A stretch of 19,576 bases of DNA from Haemophilus parahaemolyticus (GCF_002015035.1 NZ_MUXY01000004.1:1-19576), one strand, 5' to 3'; positions 7,483-15,140 are shown, counted from the first letter of the stretch. A program made the numbers and translations. The notes: a model not told the origin generated them from the letters alone.

Positions 7483-8598
7483 ATGAAAAAATCATTAGTT
7501 GCATTAGCAGTATTAGCTGCATCAGCAGCAGCAACAGCAGCTCCACAAGCTAACACTTTCTATGCAGGTGCTAAAGCTGGTTGGGCAAACTTCCGTGATG
7601 GTTTCACACAATTCGACGCTAAAAGCGTAGGCGAAGACGGTTTCGGTATCAACAAAAACACTGTAACTTACGGTGTATTCGGTGGTTACCAAATCTTAAA
7701 CCAAGATAACTTTGGTTTAGCAGCTGAATTAGGTTACGACTACTTCGGTCGTTCACGCGGTAATGAAACTGTAGATAACAAAGAAGTTCGTGCTGTAAAA
7801 CATTCTGCACACGGTGCTCACTTAAGCTTAAAACCAAGCTACGAAGTATTACCTAACTTAGATGTTTACAGTAAAGTAGGTGTTGCATTAATTCGTAACG
7901 ATTACAAACGCTACGGTTTAACAGATGATGTTGGTAATGTATATACAGCTAAAGCTCACACATTAAAACCATCTTTAACTTTAGGTGCGGGTGTTGAGTA
8001 CGCAATTCTTCCAGAATTAGCAGCTCGTGTTGAATATCAATATATTAACCGTGTTGGTAACTTAGATAAAGCAGAAAGAAAAGCTGGTGCTCCAGATCAA
8101 AACACTTCATTCAGCCCAGATTTACACTCAGTATCTGCAGGTTTAAGCTACCGTTTCGGTCAAGGTGCAACTCCAGTTGCTCCAGCAGCTCCAGAAGTGA
8201 TGACCAAAAACTTCTCATTCAGCTCTGATGTTTTATTCGCATTCGGTAAAGCGAATTTAAAACCAGAAGCAGCACAAGCATTAGATGCAGCTAACAACGA
8301 AATCAATGCTTTAGGTTTAGCTAACCCATCTATCCAAGTAAACGGTCACGCAGACCGTATTGGTAAACAAGATGCTAACTTAAAACTTTCACAACGTCGT
8401 GCAGAAACAGTAGCTAACTACTTAGTTTCTAAAGGCAGAAACCCAGCGAACGTAACTGCAGTAGGTTACGGTTCAGCGAACCCAGTAACTGGCAACACTT
8501 GTGATGCAGTTAAAGGTCGTAAAGCATTAATCGCTTGCTTAGCACCAGATCGTCGTGTTGAAGTTCAAGTACAAGGTTCAAAAGAAGTAACAATGTAA
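7483..8598 (+). CDS. ompA: OmpA family outer-membrane porin (P5-like)
   Basis: 371 residues. It has a Sec signal peptide of about 20 residues (MKKSLVALAVLAASAAATAA, then PQANTFYAG) and an eight-stranded beta-barrel (about 21-220) with alternating aromatic/hydrophobic strands ending in SAGLSYRFG. A Pro/Ala hinge (GATPVAPAAP) follows, then a periplasmic OmpA domain (about 240-371) that binds peptidoglycan. That domain shows NGHADRIG, LSQRRAETVANYLVSKG and, near the end, DRRVEVQVQG, with a cysteine pair around the GRKALIAC segment typical of OmpA. It anchors outer membrane to murein, and surface loops in Pasteurellaceae homologues vary antigenically. A GAGGG ribosome site precedes the ATG. Codon use is strongly biased (GGT, GCA, AAC, TTA), fitting very high expression. 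It is monocistronic, ending in a strong terminator. Confidence 0.96.
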   Translation: MKKSLVALAVLAASAAATAAPQANTFYAGAKAGWANFRDGFTQFDAKSVGEDGFGINKNTVTYGVFGGYQILNQDNFGLAAELGYDYFGRSRGNETVDNKEVRAVKHSAHGAHLSLKPSYEVLPNLDVYSKVGVALIRNDYKRYGLTDDVGNVYTAKAHTLKPSLTLGAGVEYAILPELAARVEYQYINRVGNLDKAERKAGAPDQNTSFSPDLHSVSAGLSYRFGQGATPVAPAAPEVMTKNFSFSSDVLFAFGKANLKPEAAQALDAANNEINALGLANPSIQVNGHADRIGKQDANLKLSQRRAETVANYLVSKGRNPANVTAVGYGSANPVTGNTCDAVKGRKALIACLAPDRRVEVQVQGSKEVTM

Positions 8599-8623
8599 TT
8601 TGTTAGTTTCTTAGAATAACGAG

Positions 8624-8648
8624 AAGCCCGCAGTAATGCGGGCTTTTT
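8624..8648 (+). terminator. Rho-independent terminator of ompA
   Basis: AAGCCCGCA and TGCGGGCTT form a 9-bp stem with loop GTAA, followed by a T run (8644-8648), 26 bases after the ompA stop codon. Confidence 0.93.
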
Positions 8649-8696
8649 CATCTCTATGAATACAAAATAGATATAGATTTTCTCGTTTTTAAATAT

Positions 8697-8733
8697 GAAA
8701 AAGCGGTAAGATTCTTTCGAAATCTTACCGCTT
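8697..8733 (-). terminator. Inverted uptake-signal terminator of accA
   Basis: AAGCGGTAAGATT (8701-8713) and AATCTTACCGCTT (8721-8733) form a perfect 13-bp stem whose ends are uptake-signal cores. On the minus strand it is followed by TTTTT (8702-8697), about 20 bases after the accA stop codon. It could also back up the ompA terminator on the plus strand. Confidence 0.85.
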
Positions 8734-8751
8734 ATCTTTATTAATTCAATA

Positions 8752-9699
8752 TTAGCAATAACCGTGGCTCATCAAGCGTTGATAACGACGATGTAACAAT
8801 GCTTCTTTATCCAGATTATCCAATTCGTGTAAATCGGTGAGAATGCGTTGTTTGAGGTTTTCTGATATTTCTGCGTAATCACGATGAGCACCACCGAGGG
8901 GTTCTGCTACGATTTCATCGATCAGTTTCAACTCTTTTAAACGTTGTGCGGTTAAGCCCATTACTTCCGCGGCGGTTGACGCTTTTTCAGCACTTTTCCA
9001 AAGAATTGAAGCACAACCTTCTGGTGAAATGACTGAGTAAGTAGAATATTGCAACATATTTACTTTATCGCCTACACCAATGGCTAATGCACCACCTGAA
9101 CCACCTTCACCGATAACAGTACAAATCACAGGTACTTTAAGCTGCGACATTTCACGCAAGTTGCGGGCAATCGCCTCCGCCTGACCACGCTCTTCCGCAC
9201 CGATACCTGGGTATGCTCCAGGGGTGTCGATAAAGGTAATAATTGGCAAGTTAAAACGCTCTGCCATTTCCATTAAACGTAATGCTTTGCGGTAGCCTTC
9301 TGGGGCTGGCATCCCGAAGTTACGCATCACTTTTTCTTTTGTACTTCTGCCTTTTTGATGACCGATAACCATCACAGGACGACCATCCAAACGTGCAATC
9401 CCACCAACAATTGCTTTATCATCTGCAAAGGCACGATCGCCTGCAAGTTCATCAAATTCGGTGAAAATATGCTCAATATAATCTAAGGTATAAGGGCGAT
9501 TTGGGTGACGAGCCATTTTAGAAGTCTGCCACGCATCTAAATTTGCAAAGGTTTTTTTGGTAAGCTCTTGTGCTTTTTTCTCTAAACGTTTGATTTCATC
9601 ATCAAGATTGATTTTGTTGTCTTGCTCTGCAACTGCCTTTAGCGACTCAATTTTCGCCTCAAGTTCGGCAATCGGTAGTTCAAAATCTAAATATTCCAT
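8752..9699 (-). CDS. accA: Acetyl-CoA carboxylase carboxyltransferase subunit alpha
   Basis: AccA pairs with AccD to transfer the carboxyl group from biotin on AccB to acetyl-CoA, giving malonyl-CoA for fatty-acid synthesis. The product is 315 residues (E. coli 319). It opens with [15 protein letters not shown] (a coiled helical start), then shows the carboxyltransferase core: [35 protein letters not shown] and [20 protein letters not shown], followed by [16 protein letters not shown]. The start is supported by an AGGATA ribosome site and by the family N-terminus. accD is not adjacent, as is usual in gamma-proteobacteria. The upstream gap carries an unexplained inverted repeat. Confidence 0.97.
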   Translation of the reverse strand: MEYLDFELPIAELEAKIESLKAVAEQDNKINLDDEIKRLEKKAQELTKKTFANLDAWQTSKMARHPNRPYTLDYIEHIFTEFDELAGDRAFADDKAIVGGIARLDGRPVMVIGHQKGRSTKEKVMRNFGMPAPEGYRKALRLMEMAERFNLPIITFIDTPGAYPGIGAEERGQAEAIARNLREMSQLKVPVICTVIGEGGSGGALAIGVGDKVNMLQYSTYSVISPEGCASILWKSAEKASTAAEVMGLTAQRLKELKLIDEIVAEPLGGAHRDYAEISENLKQRILTDLHELDNLDKEALLHRRYQRLMSHGYC

Positions 9700-9751
9700 A
9701 CGTTATCCTATTTGTTTATGTGTCGGACATTTTAAAAACGTGGTATTCGAT

Positions 9752-9809
9752 GTAGAGGTTTATCCCCACTTAATGAAGAATCATTATGTGGGGCAGAGGT
9801 TATCCCTAC
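9752..9809. repeat. Inverted repeat framed by short direct repeats upstream of accA
   Basis: CCCCAC-T-TAATGA (9764-9776) pairs with TCATTA-T-GTGGGG (9781-9793) around AGAA, with one T-T mismatch. Overlapping its edges are two near-copies of GTAGAGGTTTATCCCCAC (9752-9769) and GCAGAGGTTATCCCTAC (9793-9809). It lies 53-110 bases upstream of the accA ATG, where a promoter or operator would be expected, but no T run follows the stem. I do not recognise it. Confidence 0.5.
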
Positions 9810-9862
9810 GAAATAACACCTAAAAAACGGGCTTATTTTACCTGATAGACAGCTAGTTGTCG

Positions 9863-9922
9863 CAAAAAGCGGTTATTTTTCCGCAATTTTTTGCAGATTT
9901 TCACACAGATCCGACCGCTTGT
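9863..9922 (-). terminator. Inverted uptake-signal pair downstream of ftsP
   Basis: ACCGCTTGT (9914-9922, an exact uptake signal read on the minus strand) and AAGCGGT (9867-9873) form an inverted pair, with TTTTT on the minus-strand exit (9868-9864). It begins four bases after the ftsP stop codon. The stem proper is only about 7 bp with a long loop, so termination is weaker than at 8697-8733. Confidence 0.55.
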
Positions 9923-9925
9923 ATT

Positions 9926-11347
9926 TTATGTTTCAACCGTAAATTGCCCCATTGCACCGCGATCTCGCAACATCAAATCAGACACGCCGAAGGCAAATGG
10001 CAGCTCATTGTTTGCTTCGTGTTCAAATTTTACTAACAAAGTTACTTCCTGATCTTTGGGTAGCCAAACCGTATCTTTCCACGCTAAGTATTTGTTTTGC
10101 AAACGTTGGCGGTTGCGGGTTTCAATCACAAACTTTGCCCCCTGCAGAGTAAAACCAATATTGCTGTTACTGGTGAGATACCAACGCTCTACGCTCCCTT
10201 TTTTCACGCTAAAATCAATTCGTTTTGGGTCGAAACGTTGTTGGTTAATCAGATAATCCAGCGGGCGAAGGTTAAATTTTCGCTCATTGACAATGTTCAT
10301 CTGGAAATCTTCCAGCTTAAACGGCACAGTTTCTGGCATTTGCGTAAACACTGTGGCTAAGCCTTGTGGTTGCAAGGTTAAGATAACATTGTCCGTCAAC
10401 TCATTGCCATCGCTAAATAGCAATTTTGCCTTATCCAATAAGCTACGTGGTTCGCCCGTAATCAGTGAGACAGGTGTATCTTCTTCCACTTTGACTAACA
10501 CTTCCACTCGTTCGCTTGGGGCGAGCATGACCATCGGCTGGGCAAGCGGCTTTTCAAACATTCCTAACCCTGTAGCAATCAATTGCAGTGGTTGCCCGTT
10601 GTCTAAGCGTAACTCATAGATGCGAGAGAGCGAGGCATTAACAATTCGTAAGCGAATCCAGCCCGCTTGTACCTTCAAATAAGGCGACTCTTGCCCATTC
10701 ACAAACAGGCGTGAGCCGAAAAATTGTGGTTGGTTCGGGTCGATGACCTGCTTGCCCTCTTTGTTGATTTGCTGGTCTTGCAAAATCAGTGGGATATCGT
10801 TTACGCCATATTGATTCGGCAGATTGGTTTTTTTGCTTTCAGCATCTTCAATAATCCACAGACCCGCCAAGCCTCGATAGACTTGGAAAGCCGAGTTTAA
10901 TAGCGTGTCGGCATGATACCAGCAAGTGCAAGCGGGTTGGTTTACGCTCACAATTGGCGACCAACTGGCTTTGGGCTCAAGCTTACGATGTGAAGAACCG
11001 AACATCTCGCTGGGTGTAAGCAAGCCTTGAATATTCATTGAAATTGCTTGCGGGAGGTTGTTTAAGTAAGTAAGTTTCACAAAATCTTGCGATCGCACAC
11101 GAACGGTTGGAGCGAGATATTGCCCATTTACGCCCCACACATCAACCAACTTCCCCGTATTAAATTGTATTTGAGCAGGTCGGAGATCAAGACGAATAGG
11201 GCGACCGCGACCGACATCAACAAGCGGTGGAATTTTCAATGCAGGTTGCGAACTTGCCCACACAGGCACGGGCAGAGCAACCATTGCAGAAGCTAAGCCT
11301 GTGCGTTGTAAAAGCTGACGACGGGTTAAGTGAAGAGGTTTGTTCAT
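9926..11347 (-). CDS. ftsP: Cell division protein FtsP (SufI), Tat-exported cupredoxin-like protein
   Basis: 473 residues (E. coli FtsP 470). FtsP is a periplasmic protein that protects the divisome under stress. It starts with a twin-arginine signal peptide: [10 protein letters not shown] (8-17), hydrophobic stretch, probable cleavage after VWA (about 31). The rest has three cupredoxin-like domains of the multicopper oxidase superfamily, but the copper ligands are gone. The usual HxHG of blue-copper oxidases reads ISMNIQGLL (about 102-110), the CWxHxHTHG block reads [13 protein letters not shown] (141-153), and no HCH motif is seen near the C-terminus. That loss is the mark of FtsP rather than CueO. 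It follows plsC by 44 bases, as in E. coli. Confidence 0.92.
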   Translation of the reverse strand: MNKPLHLTRRQLLQRTGLASAMVALPVPVWASSQPALKIPPLVDVGRGRPIRLDLRPAQIQFNTGKLVDVWGVNGQYLAPTVRVRSQDFVKLTYLNNLPQAISMNIQGLLTPSEMFGSSHRKLEPKASWSPIVSVNQPACTCWYHADTLLNSAFQVYRGLAGLWIIEDAESKKTNLPNQYGVNDIPLILQDQQINKEGKQVIDPNQPQFFGSRLFVNGQESPYLKVQAGWIRLRIVNASLSRIYELRLDNGQPLQLIATGLGMFEKPLAQPMVMLAPSERVEVLVKVEEDTPVSLITGEPRSLLDKAKLLFSDGNELTDNVILTLQPQGLATVFTQMPETVPFKLEDFQMNIVNERKFNLRPLDYLINQQRFDPKRIDFSVKKGSVERWYLTSNSNIGFTLQGAKFVIETRNRQRLQNKYLAWKDTVWLPKDQEVTLLVKFEHEANNELPFAFGVSDLMLRDRGAMGQFTVET

Positions 11348-11391
11348 TCGGTATATAAGGTATTTGTTGTCGCAACAGTTGCAATTATAAT

Positions 11392-12111
11392 TTATTTATC
11401 CAACTGCTCAATTTCCGCATCAAGCTCTGCAATTCTTTTCTGCATTACTTGATGGCAGTGTTCGATGAGTTCTTTCAAATTATCTCGGTTGTAACCGCTA
11501 GTATCAATCGGTTCCAATTCTTCGCAAATCACCGTGCCATTGTCCCAACGGTTTAAATCTATTTTATTGTGAAGCGTTGAACAAACAATCGGGATAATCG
11601 GCACGCCTGCAGAAATAGCGGTATGGAATGCCCCTGTTTTGAATGGCAATAAACCACGTCCGCGGCTACGCGTGCCTTCAGGGAACATCCAAATCGAAAT
11701 TTGACGTTTTTTAATAATCTCACCCACTTTCGCCATTGTACTAATAGCACTACTGCGTTTCTCTCGGTTGATGAAAATATTGCCCGTTGCCCAATAAACC
11801 AAGCCGAAAAATGGAATCCAAATCAGACTACGTTTACCGATGGTTACTGTTTTTTTAGGCGTCATCGAAGAGATGGTCACCATATCATAGTTATTCTGAT
11901 GGTTGGCGATATAAATCGCTGGTTGGCGTTCGCCAGTATACGGGCGGCGAATTAACTTAATGCCAAGCAGTTTATGCATTTTGCTATACCAATAAGCAAT
12001 TTCACCTACACAATCTGGATTGCGTAAACGGACTAACGCATAAAAAACACCAGCCACAGAGATAAGAATCGAGCAACATAGCACTAGCAAAATTCGAATA
12101 AGTTTTAACAT
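11392..12111 (-). CDS. plsC: 1-acyl-sn-glycerol-3-phosphate acyltransferase PlsC
   Basis: PlsC acylates lysophosphatidic acid to phosphatidic acid at the inner membrane. The product is 239 residues (E. coli 245). An N-terminal hydrophobic helix (about 5-27) precedes the catalytic HxxxxD motif HQNNYD (71-76), the substrate-binding [11 protein letters not shown] block (143-153) and the hydrophobic GVPIIPIV segment. A GAGGAA ribosome site precedes the ATG. It is the first gene of a plsC-ftsP pair with a 44-base spacer and no terminator between, so co-transcription is likely. Confidence 0.95.
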   Translation of the reverse strand: MLKLIRILLVLCCSILISVAGVFYALVRLRNPDCVGEIAYWYSKMHKLLGIKLIRRPYTGERQPAIYIANHQNNYDMVTISSMTPKKTVTIGKRSLIWIPFFGLVYWATGNIFINREKRSSAISTMAKVGEIIKKRQISIWMFPEGTRSRGRGLLPFKTGAFHTAISAGVPIIPIVCSTLHNKIDLNRWDNGTVICEELEPIDTSGYNRDNLKELIEHCHQVMQKRIAELDAEIEQLDK

Positions 12112-12137
12112 AAAATTTCCTCAAAAGTCAGGCAAAG

Positions 12138-12146
12138 AGTATAGCA
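12138..12146 (-). promoter_or_regulatory. Extended -10 promoter for plsC
   Basis: Minus-strand TGCTATACT fits TGnTATAAT with one mismatch. No good -35 lies 17 bases upstream. It is 27 bases before the plsC ATG. Confidence 0.45.
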
Positions 12147-12171
12147 AAAAATAGGTGAGCAAAGGAAAAGA

Positions 12172-12225
12172 AAGCGGTGGTTTTTCAATTAGAATTTGCA
12201 AATTCTGAGAGAAAAACCACCGCTT
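12172..12225 (-). terminator. Large inverted uptake-signal hairpin after the DASS gene
   Basis: AAGCGGTGGTTTTTC (12172-12186) pairs perfectly with GAAAAACCACCGCTT (12211-12225), 15 bp. The loop itself contains a perfect 16-base palindrome AGAATTTGCAAATTCT (12191-12206). It begins 15 bases after the transporter stop codon and lies between that gene and the plsC promoter. The exit on the minus strand is TTTCTTTTCC, a moderate T tract. Confidence 0.75.
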
Positions 12226-12240
12226 ATTTTAGCAAATGGC

Positions 12241-13629
12241 TTAATGCCAATTGATCCAGAAGAAATAGGTCAGCCCGCCAGTTACCGCCGTGCTGATAAT
12301 ATTAAGGATAAAGCCCACTTTTACCATTTCGCTTTGTTTAATATAGCCTGTAGAGAACACGATCGCGTTAGGTGGAGTCGCGATTGGGAGCATAAAGGCA
12401 CAAGAAGCACTACATGCAACGATAGCTGCCAGCGAAACAGGAGGCAAGCCCAAGCCTTCTGCAACAGAAATAAAAATGGGGGTCATTAATGCCGCAGTAG
12501 CGGTGTTAGAGGTAAATTCTGTGAGGAAGATAATAAATGCAGTAAGTACGAGCGTCATTACAAGCCAGTGTTGCACACCGATATAATTCACAATGGTATC
12601 AGCAAGAATTTTGCTTGCTCCCGTTTCTTTGAGCACGATACCGAGCACCAATCCACCACCGAAGAGCATTAACACGCCCCATTCGGTACGATCTTGAATT
12701 TCTGACCAAGTTGCAGTGTGAGTAATGCAAAGGATAATAACTGCGGTCATTGCCACTACCGCATCGAAGTTTTTGATGGGTTGGCTAAGCTCTAATACTG
12801 AGCGGATAAACGGTTCTAACCAGCTGCCGAAAACAAGGAAAAAGGCAGCAATCACAAACACGGCAAGGGTGATTTTACGTTTGCTAGTCAGCGGAATTTC
12901 TTCGAGTAAAATTTCAAACGGCACATTGAAGTTAGGACGAAGTACGACGAGCAGGCTAAACACCATGCCAATCATCAATAAAATAGCGACAGGTATTCCG
13001 TAGAAGAGCCATTCTGAGAATGTGATTTTAAGTTGAGAGGCTAAAATCGCATTGGGTGCAGAGCCTGTGAGTGTCCCGATGCCCCCGATGCTGGCACTAA
13101 ATGCAACACCAAGTAACACAAAAACATACAATGCACGGTTGGTTTTAAGATCAACTTTTTTCAAAATGCCGAGGGTTAAAGGCAACATCATAGCCGCAAC
13201 GGCGGTGTTGTTGATAAACAGTGAAAGCCCTGCCGTGGCAGCAAAAAGGTAGAGTACGGTAAGTTTAAGATTTCCGCGTGCGAGGCGGATAATGTGATTG
13301 GCAATCCAGAGGTCGAGTTTTTGAATGTTCATGACTGCAGCTAGAACGAAGCCACCAAAGAACATAAAAATGATAGGTTCGGAGAAAGGTGCAAATGCCG
13401 CTTTGGTCGGCAAGACATTCAGCCCAATTGCCAGAATAGGTACCATTAGCGAGGTAACCGTAATATTAAAAGCTTCCGTGAGCCATAATATCCCGATAAA
13501 GATGAGTAACGCTAAGCCCCGATTTTCCATCGGTGTGAATGGCAGCATCTTAATGAGGGCTAAAAACAGCAGGAAGTCTAAGGCTAATATCATATAGCCT
13601 CTTGTTGGATTTTTTGTTGTGCTTGACAT
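12241..13629 (-). CDS. DASS (SLC13) family Na+/dicarboxylate or anion symporter
   Basis: 462 residues, very hydrophobic, with roughly eleven membrane segments and the two-fold repeat of the VcINDY family. The hallmark motifs are present: INNTAVAAMMLP (139-150, where the usual SNT reads NNT) and TSNTATAALMTP (373-384). Two substrate/sodium-site segments also appear, GSAPNAI (189-195) and TPPNAIVFSTG (418-428). Known members import succinate, fumarate, malate or citrate with sodium; substrate cannot be told from sequence. I chose the ATG at 13627-13629 (MSSTTKNP) because of a perfect AAGGAG ribosome site; the frame is open 54 bases further. It is a single-gene unit with its own promoter and terminator, and a PurR-like operator lies about 100 bases upstream of the start codon. 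Confidence 0.9.
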   Translation of the reverse strand: MSSTTKNPTRGYMILALDFLLFLALIKMLPFTPMENRGLALLIFIGILWLTEAFNITVTSLMVPILAIGLNVLPTKAAFAPFSEPIIFMFFGGFVLAAVMNIQKLDLWIANHIIRLARGNLKLTVLYLFAATAGLSLFINNTAVAAMMLPLTLGILKKVDLKTNRALYVFVLLGVAFSASIGGIGTLTGSAPNAILASQLKITFSEWLFYGIPVAILLMIGMVFSLLVVLRPNFNVPFEILLEEIPLTSKRKITLAVFVIAAFFLVFGSWLEPFIRSVLELSQPIKNFDAVVAMTAVIILCITHTATWSEIQDRTEWGVLMLFGGGLVLGIVLKETGASKILADTIVNYIGVQHWLVMTLVLTAFIIFLTEFTSNTATAALMTPIFISVAEGLGLPPVSLAAIVACSASCAFMLPIATPPNAIVFSTGYIKQSEMVKVGFILNIISTAVTGGLTYFFWINWH

Positions 13630-13685
13630 ACGAAGCTCCTTATATTTTGTTGGAAAAAATTGTATGCAATTTGAACATAACAAAA

Positions 13686-13714
13686 ATTTTAAAAATGTAA
13701 ATAGTTTTTAACAA
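13686..13714 (-). promoter_or_regulatory. Candidate promoter of the DASS transporter
   Basis: On the minus strand TTGTTA (13714-13709) and TAAAAT (13691-13686) are spaced by 17 bases (4/6 and 5/6 matches). The leader would be about 50 bases. Confidence 0.5.
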
Positions 13715-13730
13715 GTATTAGAAAATTTAT

Positions 13731-13744
13731 CGCAAACGTTTGCT
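13731..13744. promoter_or_regulatory. PurR-like (LacI-family) operator
   Basis: GCAAACGTTTGC (13732-13743) is a perfect CG-centred palindrome. With flanking bases it matches about 14 of 16 positions of the enterobacterial PurR box (ACGCAAACGTTTGCGT). It lies 17 bases upstream of the transporter's -35 and about 105 bases upstream of the tRNA-Ser -35, so the regulated gene is probably the transporter. Another LacI-family regulator with the same half-site is possible. Confidence 0.55.
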
Positions 13745-13849
13745 TTTTTCTTTAAGAAAGATTTACATTTTAGTTGATAGAATAGTAGAGCAAATAAGCA
13801 ACAAATTGCATAAAAAGAAGTCTCTTGAATTAAAGGTGGGAAAATTTTA

Positions 13850-13878
13850 TTTACTCATGATTAAAATTCAATTATTAT
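13850..13878 (+). promoter_or_regulatory. Promoter of tRNA-Ser
   Basis: TTTACT (13850-13855) and TATTAT (13873-13878) are spaced by 17 bases, followed by a GC-rich stretch (GCCCG, 13882-13886). GC-rich discriminators are typical of growth-rate-controlled stable RNA promoters. Confidence 0.55.
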
Positions 13879-13894
13879 TTTGCCCGTTTTCAAC

Positions 13895-13984
13895 GGAGGA
13901 ATGGTCGAGTGGTTGAAGGCACCGGTCTTGAAAACCGGCGAGGGTTTACGCCCTCCGTGAGTTCGAATCTCACTTCCTCCGCCA
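13895..13984 (+). tRNA. tRNA-Ser (UGA anticodon)
   Basis: A 90-base class II tRNA. The acceptor GGAGGAA pairs with TTCCTCC near the 3' end. The D-loop region is GGTCGAGTGGTTGAAGGC. The anticodon stem CCGGT/ACCGG encloses loop CTTGAAA with anticodon TGA at 13929-13931. The long variable arm (GAGGG...CCCTC) is the serine hallmark, and the T-arm has GTTCGAATC. The CCA end is encoded. It reads UCA and other UCN codons. Confidence 0.97.
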
Positions 13985-13994
13985 TCAAATTTAG

Positions 13995-14026
13995 AAACCC
14001 CGCAGCGAATGTTGCGGGGTTTTGTT
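13995..14026 (+). terminator. Terminator of tRNA-Ser
   Basis: AAACCCCGCA (13995-14004) and TGCGGGGTTT (14013-14022) form a 10-bp stem followed by TTTTGTTT, ten bases after the tRNA. A run of A on the other side means it could also work for the minus strand, but the hydrolase gene there runs away from it. Confidence 0.92.
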
Positions 14027-14034
14027 TATCTGTA

Positions 14035-14574
14035 TTACAGCAATTTCCCAACTAATTCCAACACAATTGGCAATTCTGTCACGCCTTCACGATCTAAAAA
14101 ATGCCCGCCTTTTGGTAATCGAATATAGTCCGCATCTAGCAATTGAGCCAAATGATCGCTGTATTGATGTGGTACGATATGATCGTCTAGCGATGCTACT
14201 ACAAAAGCTTTTTCTGGCTTGTAAGCGGTTAAATTCGCGTAGAAATCTGCAAAAATATCAAGTTCGGGCAGATTCGGTAATTTCTCATAAAAGCCTGAAA
14301 CAAAAATCGCTCCTTTGATTTTCTGCTGTTGTGCCGCAAGAAAATTCAGCGTTGCGATGCAGCCTAAACTATGCCCAATTAAAATAGTATTTTCATCTGG
14401 CGTGATTTTTTCTTGATGATATTTCAGCCACGCTTGAGGCGTAGGATTTGCCGAATTTGGCATCGTTAGACGCTGGCATTCCAGCCCTTTTTCCGCCAAT
14501 TTTTGCTCTAACCACGGAAACCAATGTTTGTCGCCGTTTGCTGTATAGCCGTGAGTGATGTAGATTTTGGTCAT
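14035..14574 (-). CDS. RBBP9/YdeN family serine hydrolase
   Basis: 179 residues, a compact alpha/beta hydrolase. It opens with THGYTANGDKHWFPWL, the RBBP9/YdeN-like start with the oxyanion-hole region. The nucleophile elbow GHSLG has Ser69, the acidic residue lies in SLDDHIVP (Asp130 or Asp131), and the histidine is in PKGGHF (His158), so the triad is complete. Natural substrates of this family are poorly known; esterase activity is inferred from the fold. An AGGAAAA ribosome site precedes the ATG. It lies downstream of the SMR exporter gene on the same strand, but an inverted-repeat terminator separates them. Confidence 0.85.
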   Translation of the reverse strand: MTKIYITHGYTANGDKHWFPWLEQKLAEKGLECQRLTMPNSANPTPQAWLKYHQEKITPDENTILIGHSLGCIATLNFLAAQQQKIKGAIFVSGFYEKLPNLPELDIFADFYANLTAYKPEKAFVVASLDDHIVPHQYSDHLAQLLDADYIRLPKGGHFLDREGVTELPIVLELVGKLL

Positions 14575-14600
14575 TGTTTTTCCTGTATGTGATCAAAATA

Positions 14601-14654
14601 AAGCGGTGGGATTTTTGTGAGATTTTGCAATCGACATCAAAAATACCATCGCTT
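14601..14654 (-). terminator. Decayed inverted uptake-signal terminator after the SMR gene
   Basis: AAGCGGTGGGATTTTTG (14601-14617) pairs with 14638-14654 over 17 positions with two mismatches, one of which breaks the right-hand core (AAGCGATGG on the minus strand). It starts four bases after the SMR stop codon and exits into TTTATTTT. It probably still terminates while one of its uptake cores has mutated. Confidence 0.6.
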
Positions 14655-14658
14655 GCAA

Positions 14659-14991
14659 TCAATGTGTTTCGCCACCTGAGAATAAGTTAATTACTAATAC
14701 TCCACCGATAATTAACGCCATTCCAATTATGCTAGGTAAATCTGGTTTTTGCCCGAAGAAAAACATTGCCACCAGTGTGGTGAGCACAATACCTACGCCA
14801 GACCACACCGCATAGACAATCCCAAGTGGGAGTGTTTTGGTGATGATAGATAACAGGTATAACGCTACCACAAAAGCACCGATTGCGATGACCGTCGGAA
14901 GTGGTTTAGTAAAACCGTTGCTCGCTTTAATGCAATTTGAGCCGATGACCTCGATAACAATGGCGAAGCCGAGTAAAATCCAAGGGTTCAT
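14659..14991 (-). CDS. emrE: EmrE-like small multidrug resistance (SMR) exporter
   Basis: 110 residues with four membrane helices, a proton-coupled drug antiporter of the inner membrane that works as an antiparallel dimer. Key EmrE residues align in position: the proton/drug-binding Glu14 (in IVIEVIGS), Tyr60 and Trp63 (in YAVWSGVGIVL), and the helix-4 FFGQKPDLPSIIGMALIIGGVLVINL. Tyr40 of EmrE is Phe here. The YAVWSGVGIVL signature points to the Qac/EmrE subtype rather than the guanidinium exporter Gdx/SugE, but substrates are not proven. A GAGGAAC ribosome site precedes the ATG. Confidence 0.88.
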   Translation of the reverse strand: MNPWILLGFAIVIEVIGSNCIKASNGFTKPLPTVIAIGAFVVALYLLSIITKTLPLGIVYAVWSGVGIVLTTLVAMFFFGQKPDLPSIIGMALIIGGVLVINLFSGGETH

Positions 14992-15136
14992 GGGTTCCTC
15001 ACAAAATAAACTATTCTAACCGTAAATTTTACAGGTGCAAGCGTCTTCGCTTGTGTCTATAAGAGAATAGGGGCTAATGGTAATTAGCCCTTGCAATTAA
15101 AAAACGAGCTTGGTGGCTTGGGTTATGGGGAGGTAT
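14992..15136. other. Gap with two small perfect hairpins
   Basis: CAAGCG/CGCTTG (15038-15043, 15048-15053) and GGGCTAAT/ATTAGCCC (15071-15078, 15083-15090) are tight four-base-loop stems. Neither has a clean T run, so they look more like short palindromic repeats than terminators. The first of the direct repeats flanking the TA locus follows. Confidence 0.5.
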
Positions 15137-15140
15137 TTAT
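15100..15140. repeat. Left imperfect direct repeat flanking brnTA
   Basis: Shares a core GCTTGGWGGYTTGGGYTATG with 15621-15661 (about three-quarters identity over 41 bases, one indel). It overlaps the last codons of brnA by four bases. Confidence 0.5.

Noticed and set aside
13895..14026. tRNA-Ser as an integration site for a mobile island
   Set aside because: No integrase and no repeated copy of the tRNA 3' end is visible in the following 5.5 kb.
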